In this document: one piece after another, positions 1 through 12,891 of the stretch | Numbering within the stretch: the first letter of the stretch is position 1 | Layout of the letters: the number at the start of each line of letters is the position of its first letter | DNA from: Acestrorhynchus altus | Lineage: Eukaryota; Chordata; Actinopteri; Characiformes; Acestrorhynchidae | Assembly (NCBI GenBank): GCA_034509495.1 | Contig: CM067507.1 | Span: forward strand, 36,197,461-36,261,460 | Reading direction: 5' to 3' | Length of the DNA: 64,000 bases | Program-made: the position numbers and the translations under genes | The notes under the pieces: model-generated | What the model was told of the DNA's origin: nothing | Seen by the model: the letters and a program-made list of their open reading frames with translations, nothing else | Databases searched by the model: none

Positions 1-793
1 AAGGGTGACCTGTCTCTCTGTGGCCCATAAAGGTTTGGAAAGCCTTCTTACCGAGATTCGAAGCTCCTGAATTCATTTTTAACCATATTGGCTTGCTTTC
101 GAGGATGGTGAAATATGAGTTTAATGGTATACTATAGTATGTTTAGTTGGTTTTGTAAAGCACTTTGTTCCATCTCTGGATGTTTAAAATGTGCTGTAGA
201 ATCTTTTGTAACTAAAATGTTCTGCCTAATTTGTGGATTATTATTAAAATGGAGCAAAATTGGTTTAAATTTTAATTCAGTAGAATCTGAGCTTTCACGT
301 CAGCACAGTGAAGCATGGTTGGAGATGACATAATGCTTCTTTCAATACCGAAGGACCCCTGCCTTTAACCCATCCATTTAGTGAGCACACATGCCCGGAG
401 TGGTGGGCAGACTCTGCTGTGACCAGGCAGCAGGCAGGAAGTACTGGATGGAGCTTCATCATTCCAGAGAACACAGTTCCAGTGCACCACAGCTCAATGC
501 TGGGGGGCTTTATACCCCTTTAAACTCATGGTGCCAGTAGGATCATGTTCATTTATCTGCTCCTATTCTATTGACTGTACTTCTCTACAGGTTCTAGAAA
601 AGCTGTGTGTGCATTTGCACATTTGTTGCAACTTGAGTAACTGAGTGCCTTCAGTAGAATTGGTGTCCATAAATATTTGGACGTGTTGAGTATTAGCGTA
701 ACACAGTCCTGAAATGTCCAGAGTGTAGAACATGACCATGAACTTGTTTGCTTTGTGCTGGCCCTTACCGTCTTCTTCTCTCTCCTTGACCAG
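1..793. other. Upstream arhgap21 intron
   Basis: No exon is recognisable here; the N-terminal coding exon must lie before base 1. Bases 1-440 show nothing I recognise. From about 445 to 705 there is an inverted copy of the short inverted-repeat element described at 2967-3260. Confidence 0.6.
445..705 (-). mobile_element. MITE-like element, inverted copy
   Basis: In reverse it carries the family core (gagctgtgg..., agaacacagttcc, ggctttatacccc, cctattctattg, gtgcatttgcaca) and ends near 700 with a worn terminal repeat (tccataaatatttgga). The same core recurs at 11250, 12930, 19740, 27025, 30275, 47870 and 63680. Confidence 0.65.
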
Positions 794-976
794 GCGAAGC
801 AGAAGGATGGGTGTGATCAGACGGAGAGCTGTCTCGTCTCCCCGGGGACCGAGGAGCCTTTCTGCTGGCCAGGACCCAAAACCCTGCACCTGCGCAGAAC
901 CTCACAGGGCTTCGGCTTCACACTCCGTCACTTCATCGTCTACCCGCCCGAGTCTGCTGTGCACTACTCGCTCAAG
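794..976 (+). CDS. arhgap21: arhgap21 exon 1 (first visible): start of PDZ domain
   Basis: Encodes about 61 residues with [20 protein letters not shown] and [10 protein letters not shown]. The GFGF loop is the PDZ carboxylate-binding loop. The acceptor follows a pyrimidine-rich tract and CAG at 791-793. AG dinucleotides at 798-799 and 801-802 are alternative borders a few codons downstream. The donor (AAG|GTCAGA) is weak and leaves phase 0. No upstream Met exon was found. Confidence 0.93.
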
Positions 977-3900
977 GTCAGATAACTTCACAGACCGAGC
1001 GCGTGTGTGAGCTCGGTAAAGCTGTGTACAGGGTGTTGCGTGGAGAGTTTCTCAATCGGTAGCTTCTGTCCAGATCTGTCCATCAACTGTAGAAAAATCA
1101 CCACTCAGAGCAAATCACTGAGACGGAGCAGATCTCATAACCATGGAATCAATTCCTCAGCTTCTTTTAGTGCAAGTATGTCAGTCAGGACACCAGTCAG
1201 TGAGGCAGTCAGCCAGTGCGTCTGTCAGTACTTCAGTTGGTCATTATGTCATTCAGGACATCAGTCAGTGAGGCAGTTAGTACTTCAGTCAGTCAGGACA
1301 TCTTTCAGAACGTCAGTTGTCAATACATCAGTCAGTAAGGCAGTCGGTACAGCAGTCAGTCAGTCAGTAAGACAGTCTGTACGCCAGTCAGTATGGAGGT
1401 CAAAAGTACCTCAGTTAGTCAGTCAGTAAGTATATCAGTCTGTCAGTGTATTGTTTTCAGTACAGGACAGGAGATCCTCAGTGGATATGATTCAAACTAC
1501 CAAAGCGACCTTGAATTAATCCAAGACTTACTAAGAACGACAGGCTGAAGGCTGTTCGGAATGACCAATAGGAACCAGCTGTTCTGCGTGTTGGAAAGCA
1601 GGACTGTCTGTACACACTGCATGTTTATCTTCTGAAGGGTTGCTTAACTGCATTATTCTTCATGGAGTTCAGATCTTCACTGTCAGTGCAGTTAACTCGT
1701 TTAGCTGCGTCCTGATGGCAGTAGGTGGTTTCTGTGGTCAGCAGCATTACTCCTGCCCTCAGACCCACGTCCATTCAGACTAATGGGATAACGAGGGAGG
1801 CTTCCTCTCAGGTCAGCTGCTGCAGCAGTAGCCAGAGGTGGCCGGGGGGGGGGGGGGGGGGAATCTCACAGATCAGATAAGCACATTCAGCAGGTTCTGC
1901 TGCAGCCGGACTGATTACGGAGTTATTTCGAGAATTGATTATTTGATCGTGATTAAGTGTGGTTTGTTTTCTACAATAAAAAGCATTTCTTTGAAAAGGT
2001 TGTCGATACTGGAACAGTTTGGTGAGATGAGCTAGTTCAGGGTCTACGTATACAGAATTCAGTCAGTCAGTATGTCGGTCAGTCAGTCACTACGGCAGTC
2101 AGTACATCAGTCAGTCAGTCAGTAAGTCGGTCAGTCAGTCACTACGGCAGTCAGTACATCAGTCAGTCAGTCACTACGGCAGTCAGTACATCAGTCAGTA
2201 AGTCAGTAAGTCGGTCAGTCAGTCACTACGGCAGTCAGTCAGTCACTACGGCAGTCAGTCAGTCAGTATGTCAGTCAGTCAGGCAGTATGTCAGTCAGGC
2301 AGTATGTCAGTCAGACAGTACGTCAGTCAGTACTTCAATCAGTCAGTACATCAGTCAGTCTGTCGGTCAGTACGTCAGTCCGTCAGTCAGTAGATCAGTA
2401 CGTCAGTCAGACAGCATGTCAGTCGGTATGACGTTCAGTCAGTCCGTCAGTCAGTTAGTACCACAGTCAGTATGCCAGTCAGTTAGCATGTTAATTAGTC
2501 AGTACGTCAGTCATTACATCAGTCAGTTAGTCCATCGGTAGGTCAGTCAGTCCATCCATCAGAGGTGTTTGTCTTGAGTAAGAGATATACACAACGATGC
2601 AGGTGGTTTTATTGTTTTGGCTAACAGAGTGAACGACTGAATCTGCGGAAGACCTGGTGTCTCAGCTGGCGTGTTTGAGAGAGGCTGTAATGAGAAATGT
2701 CCCACTGCAGATGTTAGTGTGTAGAGATCTTCTGAGGGCAGGAGATCCTCAGTGGATGTGACTAAAGCTGACACTCAGAAATGCTGCAGTCAGCATTTCC
2801 ACTCTGCTGAAGATGGCTGTGGTCAGACCCTGCTGTGTGAATCTGGTTTAACCTACATCTCAAAGCTGTTCTCAATCTACTTCCTGGACTTCCCCTAATG
2901 TCCTGCAGAGTCCACTGGATTCTGCTCGCTGTTGGGTTAGGTTGGGTCACCGTTGTTCCCACGGGTGTACTATGTGGACAAAAGTATTGGGACACCTGCT
3001 CATTCATTGCTTCTTCAGAAATCAAGGGAATGAAGAGAGTTTCTCCTGCTGTTGTTGGATTAACTGTTCCTGCTGTCCAGCAAGGACGTTCTTCTAGTGG
3101 TGGTCATCTAACATCTTGACCTCTGCAATCAGATCCTCACAGCAATGCTCCAGAAGAAAGTTGTCTATGGACAATAAAGGGCGTTACTCCAACATAAGCA
3201 TCAGAAACACCTTACTACTAGAATGAGCAGGTGTCCCAATACTTTTGCCCATATAGTGTATTTTATAATCAAAGTGTGATATGATCCAAAGCATTCATTA
3301 TGTGAATCATTACACCCCTTTTTTATCTCTTCCTTCTGCAAACTCTCGAAGCTCACTATCTGAGGTTTCACCTGCTGGAACATTGTTCTCGTCTGTACTG
3401 TCCGTCCTCTAAAGGTCTTTGTCTCCTCTTCTCTTACAGGACGAAGACAATGGCAGCCGAGGTGAGTCTTATTCACACACACACTCTGTTTACTCTGTGG
3501 CCCTTTCTGCTCAGAGCTCTTTAACCCAGTTGTGGTTTTGGCTGGCATGAGTAACAATAATGGACTCATTCACAGTGAGAAGAGCTTCATATCTTGGTGG
3601 TCCATCACGAGGGCAGTGCCTTGGGGAGGGCAGAGCTATGGCTAAAACCGGCTGATAATAACAGCAGTGATAAATGCCGTTTCCCGTACCGATGGCTTTA
3701 ATCATGAGACTGTACTGTGTCTGTCTGCCTGTAGAGGATCAGGGTAGCACTGTCTGAGTGACTAGGCTACACTTATACATGGAGAAGTAAGCAGAAGTTC
3801 AGGCATGTTTGTTCCTATACTGGAACCAAACAGATGTGAAAACAAAAACATTGTCTAACATTTTAATGTGTGGACCTTAAACTACATTGAGGGATGGAGG

Positions 3901-6764
3901 TGATGATAACTGTGAAGCATGATGGTGGAAGTGTTACGATTTTCAGTTGCCTTACTGCAGCAGGGCCTGGCAAGCTCTCCATCATAGAATCCACTATGAA
4001 GTCCTTACTGCATCAGACAGTGCTCGAAGAAAGTGAAGCAATGTTTCAAAATCTAGTTGAAAGTCGACCCTTGAAACAGTAAAAGCGTAACTGATACGAA
4101 AGTGGACCATACAACATGACAATGACCCAAAACATTCCAGTAAATCCACAGAGAAAGAAGTTGAGTGCTCTGGAATGGCCAAGTCAAAGCCCAAATATGA
4201 ATGTCAAATGTCTGTCTCACCAAGAACTACACCACAAAAGTAGCCTCTAACAGTCTCCATGGTGCACATTGATATTTACAATATATTGCCCAGCCTTAGC
4301 GATGATCACATGACCTAACTAAATGTCTTATCAATGAAGATAAAAATCAAATCGTCTCCTCCAGAATCTCGTAGAAACCTCTTTTAATTCCCTTGATTTC
4401 AGAAGAAACAGTAAAAGCAGAACTGATACGGACGTGGACCATGCAACATGACAATGACCCTAGCGTTCCTCTGGGAAGTCAAAGCCCAGATCCTAATTCT
4501 TTGAAGATGCTGTGGGGTGAGTCGGAATGGGTTGTACACCAAGAGGTAGCCTCTGAAAGCCCTTTTAGCACTTTGTCCTCGTGCTCCAAGACCGAGTGTG
4601 TAATCAGACCACACCTGTAATCGGTGCAGCTCTATTTGGGTGTGATGTTTGGTAACGAGTGTGTCCCCCCCTGAATCTGATGATTCATCATATAATAAAA
4701 TGACTCCTTATTCCAGAGACTGCCAGGCTGCACTCCTCCGCCTCTGTTAGGCACGATTGGTCTGCTGTGTGGTATTTGGTGGCCTGTATTTGACCTTGTG
4801 CTCTTTGCGTGGCTGGATTTGGCTGCTGCTACAAACTCCCAGCAAGCCGTGCAGCGTGACATCTCTGGCTGGTGTCCAGTCTGGGACTGGTTTTGGGTTT
4901 CAGCAGAGGAGGACGATGGTAATAATAGTGATGATTGAGAGAGTTTGAAGTACTGTAGTAGGTTGTAGGACTGACCAATATGTAGGCACTATGATATTAT
5001 GGTTATTGCTGCATATCATGGTTATGATGTGCCTCTGTATATACTTTACTGTATGTAAACATGTAGGTGGCTCCTGTGATCTCTTGCTCCAACACTGAAT
5101 TTTGACCCAACACCAACAATTCAAATCTAAATATAAGCGTAGTTCTTACAGTCCAGCCATAACTTTAAAACCAGAATAACACCCAGCTGTGATGTTCCAG
5201 ACATCTGGGTCAGAACATCTCCCAGTTTGCAGTGGTCAGGACCTACCAAAGTGTTCCAAGGAAGGACAACTGGTGAACCAGCGACAGGCTCATGGGCATC
5301 TGAGGGCTTTTTCCTCACCTGGACCTCTGGACCATGGTTGATGTTTTTGTTACACTGGCTACATTTGGTCCGATTAGTTTTGGTTTCACGCTGCAGAGAT
5401 GATGTCCTGTCATCACCTACGTAGGCTGTTCTCTACGTAACTGATCTCTCTGTGCCCTACAGTTACAGTAGATACAAACTGGATGGTGGTTCGATTGATC
5501 CAGTCCCATTGCTCCGACCACATTTTGATCCTGTGGTCTGGACAGTGGACCGCGGCACCTTTCAAACTGCTATTTGGGTTTGGACCAAAGTGAAAGGTCT
5601 GAAGGTCCAGACCAAGCAAGATGGGTATGAAAGCTCCACATTAAGGGCTGGATATGTTAGGCAGTTTGACCAAGCCTAGTTGAAGAACCAAACCGTGAAA
5701 TTCTAGATGACCGGATCAGACAATCTTCAAAACATCATGCAGGTCTTGAGGAGTGTTTCCCATATGCAGTGCACAGTAACTTTCAGAGGAGCTCCAAGAA
5801 AGGACATCTAGTAATCAGGCCATTGAGTCATGGGGACACAAGGTATCAAAGTATCTTTGATACTCATGGACCTCCTACCTTACAGCTTACAGGACCTACT
5901 GTAACATCTTGGTTCCAAATACTGCAGGACACATTCAGAGGTCTTGTGGAATCCATGCTTCAGTTGTTCAGTTTTAGGTGGTTTGAGGGATCTTCCCAAT
6001 ATTATGCAGGTGGTTTTAATGTTATGGCTGATCAACCATAACCAATCATGCTGGAGACATGAGGTTCATGCAGCTTGGAAGTGATGAAAGCCTACGCCCC
6101 ACATGGCACTGCCCTTTCCGAGCGAAGTAAAAGGTTCATAACCTGGGGCTGGGTCTGTTCTCTTCTCTGTGGGGGGCATTGTGTAGATCTCCACCACCAC
6201 AAATTGACCACATTACCCTACAGTGTACTGAGACAGCCAATGAGAGCAGTGGTCATTAAATCACAGAATCGACACCTCAACAAATGACAGACTACGCCAC
6301 TGTACACTCTGTCCGTCACCGTGTCATTGACTTCATATTCTTCCAGTCATATATCAGAGAGCACACAGCTGTAACAGCTGTAACGCTGGCCAAACAGTGA
6401 CATGTCCTGAACTGACCTGACCTGACCTGACCTGATGGGGTTAAAGCTGTAGATCTTTCTCTTCCAGCACTGGATATTGACTGTGCGTTGATACAAGGCC
6501 ACGACTGGACGGATTTGCACACAAAGGCACATCTGAGCCCCTCACTGGCTCCGTAAAGAGTGTATTGACAGGTCTGAGGTGGTCTGCGTAGTAAATCAGT
6601 GGTGTATTGAGACTGTGGAGTTCTAGTCTGACCATTTGTATTGATAAATGTCCAATAAATGTGCTACCGTTGTGTTCTCTGGGATGAGAACTCAGCTCCA
6701 TCCAGTACTTTTGGGATGAGTTGGATTACAGGAGCTAATATTTCAGACCTGGCCTCCCAGATGC

Positions 6765-6828
<64 letters not shown>

Positions 6829-9800
6829 AATCAAGTCCTCACAGCACCTGAGTGTATTGACAGGCCCGAGGTGGTCTCAGTAGTAAATTAGTAGTGTAGG
6901 GAACCCGGGAAGTTGTGAGCTGAACATTTTTAATAATTTATATTATTTCAAATTGTAATAATAGGATTAAAATGTTTAAGAACTAATAAATAATTAAATA
7001 TTAATAAATGTCCCAGTGCAAATATTATGAAATTTGAATGACATTATTTAGTTTTTCTTCTGTATTTACTCATTTCTGATAAAATCAAATAAACAAACAA
7101 AAAAATTAAAGTAATAGAGAGTAATCTGCTCTTTTTCTTTTCCGATCCTGTTTTGTGCGCCCCCAAGTGGTTGAAAAAGAAAGCATGTTTGTCACAGTAC
7201 TGATCACCATGATTCAAATACACCAGCAACTCCTAATCAAGCACATGGGCTACCACAAACACCACTTGGCAACACCGGAGCAACCACTTGAGACTCCTTA
7301 ACAGCCACCTGCGATGTCATAAAAGTGCTTAGCAACCACTTGTAGCAAACACCTACCACCCTCTTTGCAGTGCCACAACAACTGCCTGTAATACAACTGC
7401 AATAGCACAGCAACCACTTTGCAACACCCGAGCAACTCATAACAACCACTTGGGATATTATAGGAACTGCCTTGCAACCACCTAGCAACACCCTCACCAC
7501 CACCAACCACGTGATGCAATAGCAACCACTTAGCAACACCATAGAAACCATCTAGTGACTACTTAGCAACATCAGAGTAACCACCTGGGATAACCTATCA
7601 ACCGCTTATCACCACCATAGCCACCACCTGTGTTCTTGCAACCGCTAAGCAACAGCATACCAAACACCTTGCAATAACTTAGCAACACTATAGCATCTAT
7701 CTGTGTTTCCATAGCAACCACACAGCAACCGCCTTGGAACTTCTCAGCCGGGGGAACTGCTGCACAACCGTTGTCCTTCACTTGATCTTATTGATAATTA
7801 AGGGCAGCAGAAGTCAGTATAGACGTGGGTTGGATAACTCGATCCACTGTTCAGCGACAGGAAAAGGCAGCAGAGCTGTTACTAAAGGAGGACGTTGTGT
7901 TCGTGTTACGCTGTGAAAAGCTGGAGCAGTGCAGAGCTGCTGTAAATCACTGTCACAATCACAATCTCCATGAGTCTCTCTCACTGCTTAGTCCACAGCT
8001 GGACATCAGCAAACACATTAACCATCAGCGCTCCTCACTTCCCCACCACCACCATCATCCTCCACCTCTCTCCACTCTGAGCAGATCCGGACCGAACTCC
8101 CTCAATCGCGGCTGTGTGTCTGTCTGATCTGGAGCCAGTGTGGGACCATGAAGATGGTGATGAATGTGATGAACATGACAAAGGTGGCATCTTCACCCAC
8201 ACCCGTATTGGGCTGTGCAACAGTGGAGCTGTGTTGTCGAGGTTGATGATGGAGCTCCGTCCAACACTTTTGGGATGAGATGGAGTGCAGAAACTAGCAG
8301 TGATGAGCTAAACTAATGATTCAGCATCCGTACCTGACCTCCTGCATGCTTTGGTGTGGCTGAGTGCAATCAAGTGCTCACAGCAATGTTCAGTGTTCCC
8401 ATATACCAGCCCACCAAGTCTCACAGAATGTGAAGAGTGTAGATTATTCACATGCCATGTAAACTATATACCATCAGCCATAACTTTATGACCACCTCCT
8501 TGTTTTATCAGCTGCATGTGACAGACAGGTTCTCTTTGTGGTTCTATAATTCCAGACTGTAGTTCATCTGTTTCTCTGCAGACTTTATTATCCTCCTTTC
8601 ACCCTGATCTTCAATGATCAGGACCACAGGACCACCACAGAGCAGATGATATGTGGGTGGTGGGTCATTCCGGTGGGTTTAGCAGTGCTGCGCTGTTGGG
8701 TTCAGTAGTGATCTGGGTGACTTGCACCGCTTGCTCATTGGACGTATGGGTAATGGAGGGAAGGCTGGTGGTTGCTAAGCAACAAACAGGCTGAAGGCCA
8801 GACAGCGGAGAGCAGCGGCAGCGTAGTGGAGTGTTCATGGCTGAGGAACACACTCCATCATTGGTTAAGCCGCCATGCCTTTACGCCAACTGCACTGACC
8901 TTTACCGGACCTGCAGTTACCTCACCACAGTCATCCAGGTTCTGTGTGTCTGTTGTCTATGTCACAGTACTGTTCTCACCAGCGAATCAGAGACACTTTG
9001 ACAAGAACCAAACTCTGATGTTCTGGACAAGGCTCAGAACATGTTTAAAACACCAGACAGGTCTTCTGGGGCTGTTCCCAGTAGGTAGTGGTCAGTACCT
9101 ACCAAAATTGCACCAAGCAAGGACAACCAGTGAAGCAGAGACATGGGGTAGACACCCATGGAGGGCCCACCTCACAACTCAGGACTTAATTAAAGGATCT
9201 GCTGGAAAGTCTTGGTGTTCCAGAAACCACAGGACTCTGCACCACTGGAGCTCAGCACAATAACAGACCCCCACGCCGGTGGGAGGACCATCGTACCAAT
9301 GCAGAGAGATCGAGGCCAGTTCTGGGACACCTGGTTACGGAGGGCTGTGGCATCGGAGGGGATTGATTCTGGAATCTCCTGACAGTCGAGCCAAGTGCTT
9401 GTTTTGATCGAAATCTGTTGTTTTTAAGTCTCAGCTTTAATGTCAGCTTTGTCTGAGCGAGTCTGCGTTCAGGCCTCAGCGTTTTGTTCTGTGAAAGTGG
9501 AAGAGAATGTGTGTTTGAGAGACAGTGAGAGAGAATTCCTCGCTGTTGTGTAATTGTCTGGCTAATACAGAGAGCGGGTGTCCACCCAGTCCCTGCAGAA
9601 TAACATTATCCAACACAAAACACTCACAGCTAGTGGACCCAGCCCACAATACCTCAGCCAGCTGTGCGTGTGTATGAGAGAGACACAGAGACACAGGGAC
9701 AGGGTCAGTCAGGGCATCTGTGTTCTTGTCTCAGACTGGACTGGAGTAATCAGCTCTACTGGAAAAAAAAAAAACGAATGAAATCGATGCATAAATATAA

Positions 9801-11164
9801 ACAGTGATGATAATATTACAGGGAGTAAATAAAGAATCATGGGTTTCATGCACTGGAGTGTTTAAACCCCTCAGTGTAACTACTGGACCGACATCAGTCC
9901 ACCAAGCAGGAGTATCCAGCCAAGAGTGTCCCGTGTCTAGTAGTAACTAGATAGGAGTGTCTAATAGAGTGGACAGTGAGTGGACACTACACCATGTAGC
10001 CCCTGAGTGTTACACACTAATATTTAAATTTTATTATATTATTTCTTATTAATTAGTCATCTTATTAATAATTAAAATTGACCGTGACCTCGGCGGGGAT
10101 TTTCCCACGACAGAGTCAATGTCAAATTGGATACAGTTCATACTGTTTTATTCAATTGTATTAATATTGTAGTTGTTGATAGTATTGAACTCGATATAGT
10201 GCATGAACATAACCAGAGTAGACGATGCTTTTAGCAGTGTGTGCAATCAAGGACGTAATTGCACCCAGAAGGGTTCAGTGGGCAGGAATGAAACTTGGCA
10301 GGTAGGTTTGACATCATGAAACATGCAAATGGTTCACGTCCTGTTTGAGAAGGGACATTATCGAGCTCCGGGAAGTGGGATGGTCTTCTTGTCGTGTTAT
10401 ATTATATTTGCCATACTGGTCATGTAGATGACCATAGCACGCTGTGCAGTGGATAGATAAAGACGCGCACCAGCAACATGAAGGATCTGGGAGACCTTCA
10501 CAAAGCACGGAGCAGGAGAACCAGCAGACTGAGTGACCCAACTGAGCAGTGATGTCCTCCATGAGTGATCCTGTTAGTGCTAGAACCATTGGCAGACGGA
10601 TGCACAACACGGGATTGATACTGTTACGACGACTCAACACCACATTAATGTCACCAAAATGCAATTATATCAGTAATAAGTCACTGGTACCAAAGTGTAA
10701 TATTGGAGTTAATAGTGGTATTAAAGTGTAATATTGGAGTTAATAGTGGTATTAAAGTGTAATGTTGGAGATAATAGTGGATTAAAGTGTAATGTTGGAG
10801 ATAATAGTGGATTAAAGTGTAATGTTGGAGTTAATAGTGGATTAAAGTGTAATGTTGGAGATAATACTAGTATTAAAGTGTAATATTGGGAGTTAATACT
10901 AGTATTAAAGTGTAATATTGGAGATAATAGTGGTATTAAAGTGTAATATTGGAGATAATAGTGGTATTAAAGTGTAATATTGAAGACAGTAGGATTAAAG
11001 TGCAACTGCTGCAGAACAGTAGTAATGTATGTCCTGCCCTCTGCTGGTGTTCTTCTGTAAAAGCATCTATAAACTGAAATCTGTGATTTGAGGAACAGTC
11101 CTGCAGACCTAAACCAGCACTACCGCGACAATAATCTACCTCCAGATTATCATGGTGTAACTGT

Positions 11165-11224
<60 letters not shown>

Positions 11225-11573
11225 GTGTTTAATGTCTCTAATAGGTCTCTAACAGACTTGCACTGTATGTCCACATATTTCCAAACATCTATTCTAATGA
11301 ATGCATCCAGCTTCTTTAAGCTGCCGTCTTTGCTGATACAGTGATGCAGCAGGAGCCTATTAGCACCATGTCTAATGTCAGGTGGGTTAGAGGGGTATGA
11401 AGCCCCCCAGCATTGAGCTGTGGAGCAGTGGGGTGAGGTGGGTGGTGATCATCCAACATCCTGACATTACTAAATGTCTTATTGCTGAATGCAGATAAAT
11501 CTCACAGCAATGGTCCCTAAGGTTTACTTGAGTAAACATTAGAAGAGATAGTTTAAGGGGAAAATAACTGAAC

Positions 11574-11610
<37 letters not shown>

Positions 11611-12627
11611 TTTAGTTGCAGTAAATATTAATAAATGAATGAGTGTTTATATAGACGGTTAAACGAGACGTGGGAGCCTTATTGCTGTTGCGCACAGATG
11701 AGTAGAACAGGAAGGTTATAGGCTGCAATATAATGAATTATGATCTAAATTCAAGACCTGGACCTTTGTCCTCTGTCCGTTAACTACAGGAGACGTCGAT
11801 GTAATGTAAGGTCCAGTGAGGTGGTCAGTTTAATGGAGATTCAATATCGAGTGTGATCGAAACCTTTTCCTGTGTAAGTCTATCATACAGGTGATACACT
11901 GCACACCATTCGTCCATTTCCTCTCCTCCCCGGTTCATCTCCATTAGCAGGACATCAGCACAGCCGGAGCCCATCGGTCAGACTCCAGGGAGCGAGTGAA
12001 GTAGCCGCAGCCTGCAGTGAATGTCAGCCGTAATCAGATTGAGGCCTCGCTGAATGTGATCCAGTGGCTGTAGTAAAATCTCTCGCCTTGTTCGGAGGCC
12101 ATTAAAGCCTTGCTCTTTATGATTACGATGATTGGATCGTTTTCATGTGCTTTATGGTCTGATATGAGGTGTGTGGACTGTCCGAACGGTCAGACAGAAT
12201 GTGTAGAAGTTATTCATGTAATTATCTAATCAGCCAATCATGTGTCTGCAGCTCAGGCCAGCACATACAGTTAATGATCCCAGCCAATATCAGGTTGGTG
12301 AAAATCTGATCTCTTGAATCCATGGACCCAGATGACCTTGTGTGGACAGTCCAGGCTGGGGGAGGAGGTGGAATGGGGCGGGGAAGGATTGTTGGCCGAA
12401 ATGGAATGAATTCAGGATAAGAATTACGCAGTTACAGACGGACGCCTTTCGGACTCTATGGATTGACCGTAGTGGTCAGTGAGGAGCCCATTCTGGCGTG
12501 TGCTTCTTCAAATGTTGGGAAATTGGGTGGGACTCCAATACGGATTATTAAACCCACCCCAATCCAGGACAGTGCTGCATAATTGGAAGAGACAAAAAAG
12601 GAAACTGATGTGTACTTATGTTAAATT

Positions 12628-12667
<40 letters not shown>

Positions 12668-12841
12668 AGTAAACAGCCTGATGATCTTTGCTGGTGTGTA
12701 TGCTTCCGTCACTGTGTGGTCAGTAATGTTACATCATCCCTCACACTTACAGGACAGATAGCCTTGCAGTACCTCATCAGTCCAGCAGAGAGAGACACAC
12801 AGCATGCAGCATAACTGCACTTTACTCACTGTTGCGTCATT

Positions 12842-12891
<50 letters not shown>

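Noticed and set aside
1007..1429. 140-codon open frame after exon 1
   Set aside because: Mostly Ser/Val/Gln from the CAGT array; lies in an intron and lacks homology.
2050..2560. CRISPR-like array of short repeats
   Set aside because: The repeats are contiguous tetranucleotide units without unique spacers, in a vertebrate intron.
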